64,000 nucleotides of DNA from Topomyia yanbarensis (lineage: Eukaryota > Arthropoda > Insecta > Diptera > Culicidae): NCBI RefSeq assembly GCF_030247195.1, contig NC_080672.1, positions 10,664,001-10,728,000 on the forward strand. Direction: 5' to 3'. Shown in pieces: positions 53,378 to 64,000 of this stretch. Below the pieces are notes generated by a model. It saw only the letters and a list, made by a program, of their open reading frames with translations. It was not told the DNA's origin and made no database searches. Within the stretch, counting starts at the first letter, position 1. Each line of letters starts with the position of its first letter. The position numbers were made by a program, and so were the translations under genes.

Positions 53378-53993
53378 CCATCAGCACGAAATTGGTTGGT
53401 GAAGCCATGCTACGTTTGCTCAGGACAATCACGATCAACGAGTTGGCAGTCAGGGTGATGAGGAGGAAGATCGGCGTGCAGTAACCGTACAGCGGAACGC
53501 TATAGTTGAGAATCGTCTCGCATGACACATTCAGGTAGGAGTCGTTACCTGACATCGCAACACAGTTCTGGTAGTCATCATCGATAAATGAAAACGTGCC
53601 GTTCTGGCCAGTCTCGGAGTAATCTCCCATTCCCATGGCACCGTTCACGTAGTAGAAGTTGGTATCGTTCGCAGTCTCTATTGGGTTGTAGGCGGCTCCC
53701 GGTCCCAGCATTGAGTACATCGAGGAGGCTGTGATATTTTCGCGGAGGCCGTTCAAATGATGCTTCGCAGCAGCTGTGCTGTCATCATCATGCTCGTCAA
53801 AGTAATATCGCTTTCGCTCGTCTGCTGATACTCCGGCACCGCCAGTCACCAGTGCGGTGGTACCTATCCCGATGGTACCGGCCAGGGAGGACGATAATCG
53901 ACTGAAGACATTAGAGGCAACGCCGGCACCGGCAGCAATGGCAGCGTCAACTGACATATTGATGATTTCAGTCGTGGCACATGACGTTACCAT
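53378..53993 (-). CDS. SPR: Sex peptide / myoinhibitory peptide receptor, first coding exon (N-terminus and TM1)
   Basis: Encodes 205 residues plus one base of a split codon. The acceptor is a pyrimidine tract ending CCCGCAG just before 54019, so 53994-54019 is 5' untranslated. ATG at 53993 is the first in frame; a second Met at residue 13 (53957) has a better context (A at -3), so the true start is uncertain. Residues 1-165 are an extracellular domain with Ala/Gly-rich patches and six N-glycosylation sequons (NIT, NDT, NGT, NDS, NVS, NYS). TM1 is about 172-191 (CTPIFLLITLTANSLIVIVL) with the conserved Asn at 184. The exon ends SMASPTNFVLM before donor GTAAGT. The match to insect SPR is strongest from about residue 155 on; the rest of the N-terminus is less conserved. 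Confidence 0.92.
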
Positions 53994-54019
53994 TAATTTC
54001 CCTGATACAGTGAATCGAG

Positions 54020-57000
54020 CTGCGGGATGCGGGAAGATGGAATGGAAGAAAAAAAAGAAAAAGAGCATGAATGAGATATGTACGTACATACAGACAGTCC
54101 GTATTCCAGTGGCGTGGAAAAATATTGCAGGAATCTGGGTTAGGCACAAGAGGCGAACAGCACCATATGTTGCCTTGTGTAATATATTAACTCGAATCAA
54201 GAGACGGTCTGGAATTTATGTACCCAGGATAGTGTTTCCGGATAGTGGAATATCTATTAATTGCAATTGGTTTCCCGTAACGATCCTAAATAACCAAAAA
54301 CTGTAAACTCTATTTCGAAAAAAATGATAAATTTCCGGCAATTTTCCTGATTCTTTTTGAACTCGTATTAAGTGCGTTAAGGACATTATACATGCGAGCC
54401 ACAACATTGCTCCTACGCCGCACACACCCCTCTCCCCTGCCTAATCATGTATCTGACATGAGCAAATATAAAAATACGTTTTTCAATACACTAACCTTGC
54501 CGGTGTACCACGAAACTGCTACTTGAGGAAGCTAGCACATTTTCCTATACAATCTACCCGAGTTTTTGACGGAATTTTATCTGTAGCTCTTATTTTGTGC
54601 GAAAATATCACCCCTCTTCACTTGGGGTTTCTTTTCGGAACATTATTTTTCTTCTTCTCATTTTCAGTGTACTTTTTCAAATGCACTTTAATCACACACC
54701 ATTGCAAAAAACACCCGCGAAACTTTAATCGTTTACTAACAAAACTTCAAATTTTCTGTCGATGTGCAGATAACCGAAGGAAAATGTCCGAAAACTCGCA
54801 TTTGTGCGGCTGAATTTTCACTTCGAATTCCATTTTTTCTCAATGTAAACAAGCGCGTCGGTGCCTAGCAACAAGCGTGCTTTCCTGGCTGCCACATATC
54901 TTTGACGTTTGACAACTAACTGGCGATAGTTGGGGATGTGAATGCTGAACGATCGTAATATATGGAATTTGATATTAAATTGAATGTTAAATACTAAAGA
55001 TTGACGATTCAAAATTCATTATCCAAGATTTAAGACAGAAGATTGAAATTTGAAAATGAAAATGGTATGCCGCCAGAAAGCTACTAATTAGATTTAAAAT
55101 ATTCATCCTCATAATTGGAATGTTCATTAGACGCTGGAAATACTAATTCCTAAATCTGTGCGTTGCAGTTGAGGATGACAGTCTGTATAGTGATGTTAGA
55201 AACACTTGATATCACAGAATGAAGGTTCTACTTCGTTTTCCATTGAGTCGTAAATTAAACTTTCCAAAAAAGGTTAAATCCTCACATGTGTTCAATCTCT
55301 TCTCATTGACCACCATCAATTTAAACTTGCCTCAGGAAAAAACAATTTCACCAATCGATTGAATGACAACAGTTCCTTATGGAATATCCCAACGTATGCT
55401 GAAATTTATAATGATTTCAACCGGGATAGATTTACGATTCGATTCCCAGGGAGAAACCGGGCCCGAAGCGATGGAAGGAGAATTTTCAATTACATTTCGG
55501 TCGGATTTATTCGTCCAACACAGTTCTGTATCGAAATTCAAATGGGTGAAAAATTATGAATATTTTACCTTTTTGAAGTGATTGTGGGTGGGCTGTGGTG
55601 GTTGCTAGTGAAACGAAAAATATCATGGCTACCTTGATCCAAGTAGTGAAATCGCTTGCAGTCGAAGAGTTATTTCGAATGGAATAAGCACTTGGTAATG
55701 GCGTCGATTGTGGTCTGTTATCCTGCTGTCAATCTGAAACTGGCTGGTTGAATTTTACAATGTTTGTCAGATTACGGTAGATAAACATAGTAAGTTTAAG
55801 TTGTTGAGTGTGATGCGTTCGATTTTAACACATCTGTTATCGAGATAGATGAGTGGGATTTGCAATAGGCTAATATGTATAGCTAATGGAAATCCTGTGA
55901 AGTGTAGGGGATAAAACGAGTTTGAAAAGTGGTAAATCTACAAACAGTAGTTATTGATCAATGCCAACCACACGTAGCGCTTACGGGGTTTGCAATGGAA
56001 ATATAATGTTCTCTTAGACCTGTAGGGTAGTTCAGCATTCGTTTGATTGGACACGATACAAATTATGGTTCATTGCTCGAGAAGTGCCTGGAAATAAATT
56101 CGAACGTGTAAACAACCAACACAGATTCGTATCAATGTATGGAAAATTATTGATCTAGGGCGAATGTGCAATAATTCCACGACACGATGCTACGTTTAAA
56201 CAAAATTAAGTTGGATTTTTGTGTTTCGAATGCTTCTGGTCAGTAACTAGCTACAACTTGGTGCCCAAAATAAGTGAAATACAGGTCCTGAATAAAAATA
56301 AGTACTGATATTTCGGTGCAATGAAAAACTTTTGATAAAGAATATATCTAAACTAGTGTTAAAACTTGGCAAGAATCAAAAATCCATCGCCTCCAGAAAC
56401 CAATCCGATAATAACGGGAGTTAAATGACACACTCATGAGTAGTATGACGCAGTATAAGTAAACACAAATCGCGACATTAGATTTGGTATTTGTCTCCGA
56501 TTCCTCAATCCACGCTGGATACTCGAAAGTGTTTGTAGACAGGGCCCTCAGAAGCGACAGGCAGTTATTATGACGAGTGAAAATTAGAAAGAATAACGAA
56601 CTCACGTACGGTAATTGTAATGACTGCTTTACCCTTGAGGATTATAATTTGAATGGTTATGGATAATTTCCCCCGAACTGAACGAAATATTTTAACAAAT
56701 GGGTCGAAAATAATTACAACGATCTTGTTTTAAATTTCAAAATATTTATAACGAATGGGAAAGATAGTTTTTTTGTGAATGTTCAATAAGCGAAGTTCTG
56801 ATTAGTTTCCATTCTTCGCTGTGTACCGACATAATTAGTTTGTGGTGTCACGTCTGGTTTCGATTTGCTAATATTTTTCTTCTACAAAAGAACGAAAACC
56901 GATTTAGTACACAATTTTACGCACAATCCGCACTAATTGCTTTGTGATTTACTGACGAGTGTAGAAAGAAAACGTGGTATCATAAGAGGAGGAAGCCTTG

Positions 57001-57489
57001 AAGTTCAAAGGAGAGCATCAGGAAAACCGTACTTTAGTATAAGGCTGCTGTACAGTAAAACGTGCTCGAAATGTGGTAGAAGAGATAATCCAATCAAGCA
57101 AACTGAGGAGTTTGTTGATTTATTGTTGAACTTAGGGTTTGTAGTATCTACCAGCTTCGAGTTCAATGAAAGTAGCACCGCTAAAAAGCATTTGAATCTT
57201 AAAGTGACCCAATCCGCGGAATCAAATAAGGTACCACTTTAGAAGAAAATCTTCTGGTAAAATGCGGAATATTGTTCCAAAGTAAGTGACACATTAAACA
57301 TGCTTTGCTGATCAAAATACTTGTTAAGCATACGAAATCTCATAAAAAATCTTTTTTTTTTCGAGAGTTGTCCTACTGGAGCTGTAGAGCTAGGTTCTCG
57401 GAAGGGCTCCCCGTCAGAATCACATACTACAATTTGCAGACGAGACAGGCAATGTCGCCCAATAAAACACTGCAATAGGCCAATTGTAG
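54020..57489. other. SPR upstream intron / 5' flank, unassigned
   Basis: Probably an intron in the SPR 5' untranslated region, since a good acceptor sits at 54020. I could not identify an upstream exon or promoter. A 101-codon frame at 56937-57242 with a CSKCGRRD motif and a 96-codon frame at 54523-54813 match nothing known. Confidence 0.4.
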
Positions 57490-58520
57490 CGGGCCGTGAT
57501 TCTGAATGTGATATTCATTGTACGGTTCAGGTATGTGCGGGCGTAGGGACTCGCGATCGCGTGTATCATCGCGAAGGGCTCGAACATTTGTACGTTAACG
57601 TGCTCGATCGCGTGTGCGTTTGTATGTCGCGTGTGCTAACGTGTATGAACTTCGCGTGTATAAATTCTATATCATAACCGTGTGCCTTTCGCATATTCGC
57701 GCGTGTTCTAAAATGATCGCGCGCGGACCGTGAATCTGATACTTAATTTTTTGTGTACGGTTCAGATTCCAGAAGAAAGTGGGTTCTTACATATCATTAG
57801 AATTCCCATTCATGTCGCCGTAGAACGCGTGGTCTAGTGGATATGAGCTTTATTTTTTTATTGGTCCAACTGAATGTATGGACCTAAATTGCTAGACTGA
57901 AGGCTAAAGATTTCCGGACATGACCGATTCATGATCGCGCGCGTTTGCGGGTTCGCATTTGAGATCGCGTTTGTCACTTCATAAGTACTAAAACGATCAC
58001 ATAATTACCGGAGTGTTATCAAGTTTGCGCGATCGCGGGCATAGGTGTGCGTAGATGATCGCGAAGGGCTTAAGCGTTCGTATATTGACGTGTTTGTCGC
58101 GTGTGCTCGCGTGTATGTGACTTCGCGTGTATAAATTCGATTTTGAAACCCTGCGGCCATTCATATATTCGCGGACCGTCATTCTGATCTTTAGCTTTCG
58201 GTGTACGGATCACATTCTGACAGGGAGAGAGTTACCCCATATCACTAGAGTTTCCGGTCATGTCGCCATGGAATGTTTTGTCTAGTGGATATGGGAGTTA
58301 TTTTTCAATTTTGTTATTTTTTTATTAATTAATAAGGACCTAGATTGTTGATACCGAGGATAGAGACTTCCGGACGATCCCGATTCATGATGGCGCGAGC
58401 GCGGGAGTTTGTAGGTTGACGCTTGAGATCGTGTTGCTAAGTTTATGAGTGCTGAGATTTTCACCTTATCACCGGGGTTTAATCATGTTTGCGAGTTCGT
58501 AGGCGTAGGTTGCTTGTAAT
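57490..58520. repeat. CpG- and GATCGCG-rich tandem repeat, unit ~450-490 bp
   Basis: Two diverged direct copies: GCGAAGGGCT at 57571 and 58061, TTCGCGTGTA at 57651 and 58122, TCTAGTGGATATG at 57833 and 58281, and GATTCATGAT(C/G)GCGCG at 57926 and 58382. A GGACCGTGATTCTGAT-like segment recurs at about 57491, 57725 and 58173. It stands out as rich in CpG, GATCGCG and CGCGTGT in an AT-rich region. A third fragment is at 62001-62080. The class is unknown. Confidence 0.8.
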
Positions 58521-58527
58521 TATGTAA

Positions 58528-58600
58528 AAAAATCGCCCCAGGCAAGATTCGAACATGCACCTTTTGGGTGCCCGGCCCCCTAAGTTATCTCTGTGTATGA
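58528..58600 (-). repeat. tRNA-derived (SINE-like) fragment
   Basis: The minus strand reads a good pol III B box, GTTCGAATC, within GGTGCATGTTCGAATCTTGC followed by CTGGGGCGA and a T run that would end pol III transcription. An A-box-like AACTTAGGGGGCC lies upstream. It cannot fold as a functional tRNA (no anticodon arm), so a SINE head or tRNA pseudogene is likely. Confidence 0.45.
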
Positions 58601-60300
58601 TGTTCCATGAAGATCACATAATTATCATACTGATAATAGTAAAACTTATCCGCGTTCAAATAAGATCACTCAACCGACCCACGCAACTCAAGATAATACA
58701 TCAATTTTTTATTTTACACTCAACAATCTATCTCATAGGCGCAGTTTTTGAACTTGATGGAAAGCATTGGTGTTTAAAACAATGATATTAATAGTAAGAG
58801 GATGATTTTCAGAAGCACATGTACATGGCTTCCTTGATATGCCGTCTGCCTAAAGTACTGACTCGTGATCTGGTGTACGCAGCTTGGACTTATAATTTGA
58901 TACCGTTAGGTAGTTATTTATAAAGTTTGTCGCTTTCACTCAAACATCCTTAAGAACATCTGGAAAGAATTTCTTGCAAATGTCATATCACTACATCTTT
59001 GCAACTATTCTTGTACCCACGAATAGATGGAATTGCTACGTCAATACTTAACATCAAACGCTACGGTGCAGTTTCACATTTGCAAAAATATACCACATTG
59101 TTCTTTGTATTCGCGCAATGTACAAGTAAACAATCTTAAATCTTTTGCTTTGCGCGGTAACAGTATCCTTATCTGGCCGAATTGGAGCAGACTGTACTAC
59201 TGATTTTAAAGATTGTGTTATTTCAGTATACATGACTCGTTGTAATCGTTGAAGTGCAAAACTACCAGTTGTAGTTGCATACTACAACTGGTGTCGTCAT
59301 TTTTATTTGATACCCGTAATTTTAATTCCCAATTTCATAATTATTTACAATCCAGTGCGAAATTAATAGTATAAAATAAACTTTTAGTTAGGAATATTTC
59401 CCATAGCACAATCTCGTATAATTCAGAACGATTCCAAGTTAGAACACGTCAAACAAATCGATAGAACCAAAATACTACATATTAATCGCTTCATACCCCT
59501 CTTGTTTTTGGACAACAACGTTTTCAAACAGCCATAATTTTTGATTGAGGTAAGATTCACAAAAACAAGTAAGAATAATAAATATGACTATTGCCGTTCA
59601 TTTGAGTATTACCAGTTGCAAGGATCAGCTCTAGAAGTTATTGCAAGTAGTCTGATTGGATTCCGATGGAGTAGTGTTGCCAGGGACAGCTTTCGCTTCA
59701 GCGAGTGAATATCTTCGTTATTGAAAACTGATGAAACTTATCAATTTAGACTGTCTTTGACACGTAATTGGACTATTGTAAATATGCTAGGAGAATTGTA
59801 TTGAGCATTGGAAGGTAAAAATTGAGGAGCTTCTGGCACTGCGAGGAAAGCAACTATCCCGCGCGCCACTTGCCACTGCGTTTTCCTCGTAAGCTGCATC
59901 TTTGGGGTAATCCATGTCTCAGTCGATATCGTTCACGTCGTCATCGTTAATGCTTTTTGGGTACAAGACATCCAATGTTCTTCCTTGCTTCTTGCCCTTA
60001 GGGTTCAAGAGTGTGAATCTTTTTCAATTGCCTAATTACTGCTGGTACTGGTTGTTGATTTTGAAGTACTTGACGCAGCGTTTGCAATTGCCGTTCTCGT
60101 CTGAACAGTAGCCACAAGCTTAGCTACCATTATTGTTCAGCTTAGGTAAGTTGTGATTTATATGCGTTCCCTGAGGATTGAACAGGCCGTCCTCCGGTTC
60201 TATAGATTTATTTCCTCCAAATAAACTTTAAAACTATTTATAAAATTACTGAGATTTTACGATCATCCTGAGAACTCCGCCCAGTCACCGTAATTTCACT
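58600..60300. other. Unassigned flank DNA with one short perfect hairpin
   Basis: No gene recognised. At 59264-59292, ACCAGTTGTAGT and its exact complement enclose a 5-base loop. Otherwise AT-rich sequence. Confidence 0.4.
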
Positions 60301-60301
60301 G

Positions 60302-61993
60302 CACTGATAGAATATATTCGTAAATCACTGCGAATTGGTTTCGTACAATGTTCATAAAATATACGAATTTTTCGTACATATGATGAATCATTCGTAGTTC
60401 AATTGAAACACTTTTTTTTTAATACGAGATTTTCGTGAAAACCACGAAACGACTTTCGTTGGCTTATTACGAAACGGTTTCATTAGGCAAACGAATTGTT
60501 CGCTGCTATATGCGAAAGTCTTTCTACAATCTTTGTAGATCGAATCAATTGCAAGGCACTTTTTCTGCCTGCAATTCCACGAACTGATGAAGTGGTAGGA
60601 GATTTTAGAAGAGCATTTAGAGCCACGGAAGGTGTGCTCCGAATCACCCAAGTTGTTTCAATACAAGGTAGTCTTTGCAGTTTGCTCATGTTTTTTTCTG
60701 AGCGGTCACCTTTTTAGTTGTAGGCCACCATATTAATGAAGCATAAGCTATTCTAGACTTTCCTGTACAGTCTAAGTAGCATAGAACGACCCTGGGAGTT
60801 TTCCTATTCACGTTTGGAGTAAGATTAAAAAGGAAAAGAGAGAGTTATAGTTTTACCATCCATAATTACATAATGAAGCTTCGTCAGCATCTGGGTGTAC
60901 AGCTTCCGGGGTCGTGACTTTCCCACCGTAGCCTTCTGCACTTTGTGTGTATGCCGTCCCTCTCGGTCCTTGGCTCGCTGAATGAAATACTTGGACAGAT
61001 TCAACTTTTTGGCCACATCCCGAAGCATTAGGATTCCGCTTGAATGCTTTCACTATAAGCTTGTGATCCTGATCACTAGGGCATCGCAAAAATTTTTTTT
61101 TTGAGTTCTCAAAGGCACGCCCTCTCATATTGTGACAAATGTCAAAGTATGCTCAAATTTCACATCATTTGGACAATTTTAGACTCCCGCCCACATCGCT
61201 TGAAATTTTTTGAATTTGGTACTATGGGAAAATACGGAGGAAAAATACATTAAATGCTATAACTTTTGAAGTAGCAATCAGAAAATTACAATTTATGCCT
61301 TTTTTGAAAGGAAATAATCTTAGTATTTAAATGGACGTATTTTTGCTTCTAGAAAAATACAGGAAAGCGAGGTACTGGGTCATTTTGGCCCCAAAATTTT
61401 TTAATGATTTTTCATATTTTTAATAATTTTTCTGCTCCATGATGAGAAGTTTTCGTATTTAATAGCATATTATTTTGATATTGCTCCAGCAGAGATAAAC
61501 TCAAACTCATTCATACAAAACCAACAACCAGTTTGCGATGTTTTAACTGAATCCGTGCTGCTTCGGATTCTGGAACTGGAAGCGAAAGAAGTTCAGGAAA
61601 TCTTTCTGAAACTGGCGGACACGGATACGACTACTAAATAGTCAGACCGAGACCGTCGTGATGATCAACAATTATCTGACATATAGCAACAATGACTCCA
61701 TATTCTACCTTTATTGAGGCTCTTTTGACGTTAACGGTTTGACGAATGGTGCTCGTAAATATTATAAAGACTTTCGTGTATAGCAGCGAACAATTCGTTT
61801 GGCTAATGAAGTCGTTTCATGAATAGCCAACGAAAGTTGTTTCGTGGTTTACACGAAAAACTCGTAATAAAAAATAAAAGTGTTTCAACAGACCTACGAA
61901 CGATTCATAATATGTACTAAAAATTCTTATATTTTATGAAAATTGTCTGTACGAATCTAATTCGCGGCGATTTACGAATATATTCTATCAGTG
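60302..61993. mobile_element. DNA transposon with ~230-bp terminal inverted repeats, 1.69 kb
   Basis: The left arm (60302 to about 60531) and right arm (about 61757 to 61993) are inverted copies beginning CACTGATAGAATATATTCG. The right end is followed by TA and the left preceded by TG, which fits a TA target with one mutated copy. Each arm is full of TTCGT/ACGAA words (about ten in the left arm). The inside holds a broken Tc1/mariner-like transposase piece on the minus strand. Long arms with internal repeats resemble the IR/DR organisation of some Tc1-like elements, but the transposase piece could instead be a nested insertion. Confidence 0.78.
60825..61128 (-). pseudogene. Tc1/mariner-like transposase, N-terminal part
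   Basis: Frame 61128 onward reads CPSDQDHKLIVKAFKRNPNA (a first helix-turn-helix region), shifting after a few codons into frame 61028-60825 with RDVAKKLNLSKYFIQRAKDR (second helix-turn-helix), KSRPRKLYTQMLTK and YVIMDGKT, which matches the MDDET block carrying the first catalytic Asp. The second Asp and the Glu are absent: the frame ends at 60825 and no further transposase is seen. Frameshifted and truncated, thus inactive. Confidence 0.7.
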
Positions 61994-62000
61994 TATGTTT

Positions 62001-62080
62001 GCGCTTGAAACTGCGTTTTCAAAGTTATAAGTGCTCAATTGTTCACTTGATCACGAGATCGCGGACCTAGGTGCGCATAA
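62001..62080. repeat. Third fragment of the GATCGCG-rich repeat
   Basis: CGCTTGAAACTGCGTTTTC, ATAAGTGCT and GAGATCGCGGACCTAGGTGCGC line up with the 58420-58510 part of the tandem repeat (CGCTTGAGATCGTGTTG, ATGAGTGCT, TAGGCGTAGG). It ends abruptly at the poly(T) of the LINE at 62081 and starts just beside the long-TIR transposon. Confidence 0.65.
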
Positions 62081-64000
62081 TTTTTTTTTTGTAAAATATG
62101 TTTATTTGTCGGTTTTGTTATAGTTAAAATGTTATCACAAAATAAATTGTTTTGGTGTTAATTAAGAATTTGAAACTCGAAGTCCAAATTACTTGCATTC
62201 ACCCTAACGTCTAGGTTGTTCTGAATGAAGGAGATGTAGCAAAACAAAAGTTTGAGCACTTATGTTCTTGTTGTCGCCGTAAATCGTTCTAATGAAGGTC
62301 TCATCAATTCGTCGTTTTGTAAACGCCGTCCGCCGGTCACCACCAGCACTTTTTCTCGTAGTAGTGTAGTGTGTAAGCCTCTTGTACTCTGTCGCACTCG
62401 AAAAATTTGTGCTGTATGGTTTCCACTGGTTCTACACAGTACAGGCAGTTCTCACCGTCTGTTCTCCTCATAGTGTGTAGTAGTCGTCTGTGTGGGACTT
62501 TTTGTTTACCCACATGAACAATATACTGCGTTGCTCGGGGAGAAGCGCACGGGAGGATATATTCTTCCATATGCGTCTCCAGTTTGCTTCCGGCTTGGAA
62601 ATTTCCACTTTGGCTCTGTCGGTGCGCTCAATGAAGAAGCGGGTAATTAAATCGGTGGTTGGGCTTTGGCGAATTTGGGTAGGAAGTGTTGGGATGTTTG
62701 CTAGGATAGTTTTTAGGCAGGGAAGGGAAATTGCTCGCGGTGGATTTGCTTGGTAAAGGAAGGAAGAGTAATAGGGGAGGGATTCAATCTCTTGTAAGTG
62801 ACGGTTTATCAGCAGCGCTTTACATTTTAACGCAGGCAGTTGTAGTTTTAAACCGCCGTGATCTTTGCTGCGTGCTAGTTGCTGCATAGGTACCGTCGCA
62901 CATGCGCCACGGAAGAGGTAGGACCGCATGGTAGCTGTAAGTTTAGCCACTTGAGCTGTTTTCGGTTGTAAATTTGCTGCCATGTACCACATCTTCGATG
63001 AAATGAAGGTATTTAGTAGTGTGACTTTTTGGTGTAGGGTCAGCATGCGCAGCGAGTGCATCCATACTTGGCGAGCAAAGTTCGTCGTGAGGATGTCCCA
63101 GTTTAGCGATGTCATTTCCCTGACCGAGTTGGTAAAAATTATACCCAAGATTTTTATACTGTTTTCGGTCCTGAGCCACGGTACTGATATTTGATCTACC
63201 GTGAACCCCACATCAATTGCTGTCGTTTTTGATTCGTTCAAGCGGGCACCTGCGACTCGTTCGAATCGCTTGAACAAAGCCCGCATTTCGTTCAGCTGGT
63301 TTGCGGTACTGCCGCTGGCGCTGATGTCGTCTGCATATGCAACCATTAGATCCGTTCCACACATCTGTTTTAGGCGTCGTAGAAGCGGTTACAGGTAGAT
63401 TCCAAAGAGATGGCTGGCCAGAGGATCACCCTGCCGAACTGATCGCTGGATGGGGAAGGGTGCCGACAGGTGTCCATTGATTAGCAGCCTCGATGATGAT
63501 GATGCTGCTATACGGGAAAGTAGCTCTACCAGAGCCGCGTTGAAATCCAGCGATCGCATGGTGTGAAACAAAAAGTTGTGGTTGACTCGGTCAAACGCGT
63601 GGTCGAGGTCGAATGAAACCAATTTTCCTCCTCGTTTGTTGGCTTTTAGTTGAGCGATCTCATCCTTCAAGGCCAGGGTGGCTTGAAAAATATTCCTGTT
63701 TGGGTTTGAACATTTTGCACGTCGGTCAGCACGCTGTGGGTACGAAGAACGTTTTCAAGACGCTGTTTGAGGATCCGAGAGAGAATTTTATAGTCGTAAT
63801 TTATCAGACTTATTGGCCTGTACGCACGAGCGGTGTCACCTGCCCCTCGTTTTTTCGCCAGTACGATTATCCCATCGACGAACTGGGCTGGAAGGTTTGA
63901 TCTGATAGCCTCATTCAATACCAAGTTTAATTCACGGTGGATGACGTCAAAAGTTCGCAGGTAGAATTCTTTCTGCAATCCATCAGGCCCTGGCGATTTT
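62081..64000 (-). mobile_element. L1/Tx1-like non-LTR retrotransposon, 3' part, running off the window
   Basis: The minus-strand RT and C-terminus are followed by a 3' untranslated region and a poly(A) (ten T on the plus strand at 62081-62090). It is inserted into the GATCGCG-rich repeat. YRPISLINYDYKILSRILKQ and the YADD region resemble L1/Tx1-type RT more than the other LINEs here. Its 5' part lies beyond 64000, so its target duplication cannot be checked. Confidence 0.85.
62337..63978 (-). pseudogene. L1/Tx1-like reverse transcriptase and C-terminal domain
   Basis: Read from 63978 downward: VDGIIVLAKKRGAGDTARAY, RPISLINYDYKILSRILKQR; after a frameshift near 63700, KLVSFDLDHAFDRVNHNFLF (first catalytic Asp) and SVRQGDPLASHLFGIYL; an in-frame stop near 63388; then CGTDLMVAYADDISASG (catalytic YADD intact), a thumb region and RSILFMWVNKKSHTDDYY. 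A last frame change precedes ENCLYCVEPVETIQHKFFEC, a C-terminal CCHC-like motif. Two frameshifts and one stop disable an otherwise well-kept sequence. Confidence 0.85.

Noticed and set aside
54020..54200. Extension of the SPR first exon upstream in the same frame
   Set aside because: The extra 69 residues include a run of Phe from a pyrimidine tract ending in a strong CCCGCAG acceptor at 54020; this is intron, not coding.
1..64000. CRISPR array, rRNA genes or intact tRNA genes
   Set aside because: No regularly spaced identical repeats, no rRNA-like conserved blocks and no full cloverleaf were seen; the sequence is eukaryotic.

Overview
The window is eukaryotic and looks like insect DNA, most probably from a mosquito-like dipteran. 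It is AT-rich, dense in transposable elements, and carries one recognisable host gene with spliced exons. There are no bacterial operons, no CRISPR array and no rRNA gene. The species call is inference from the gene family and the mix of elements.

The host gene is the sex peptide / myoinhibitory peptide receptor (SPR, a class A GPCR) on the minus strand. Its first coding exon (53378-53993) encodes a long glycosylated extracellular N-terminus and TM1. The next exon (17042-17172) encodes TM2, the first extracellular loop and the start of TM3. Both have clean splice sites with matching phase, so they are joined across a 36.2 kb intron. The remaining exons were not found and should lie beyond the left edge. 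Nearly everything else in the window is therefore intronic or 5' flanking DNA of SPR.

Left part (1-17041, the next SPR intron): a decayed Ty3/gypsy remnant; two broken I-clade-like LINE copies in opposite orientation (one lacking its endonuclease, one lacking almost all of ORF2); a hAT-type MITE with a perfect 8-bp target duplication; and several foldback or tandem repeats.

Large intron (17173-53377): a T-rich degenerate repeat; a TTAA-flanked piggyBac-type MITE; a roughly 3.8 kb tandem array of histone H3 pseudogenes that keep the histone mRNA 3' stem-loop (25.4-29.3 kb); an AT-rich I-like LINE; an R1-like LINE fragment; near-perfect snapback hairpins; a nested inverted-repeat element; a nearly intact, young BEL/Pao LTR retrotransposon (40165-47872); and a LINE with endonuclease and reverse transcriptase (48486-51976).

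Right part (54020-64000, upstream of the first SPR coding exon): CpG-rich tandem repeats of about 450-490 bp; a TA-associated element with about 230-bp terminal inverted repeats and a broken Tc1/mariner-like transposase; and the 3' part of an L1/Tx1-like LINE running off the right edge.

The most unusual structure is the H3-pseudogene array. Its stem-loops all lie in the same sense as SPR transcription, as do the poly(A) signals of the BEL LTRs, so both would be present in the SPR primary transcript.
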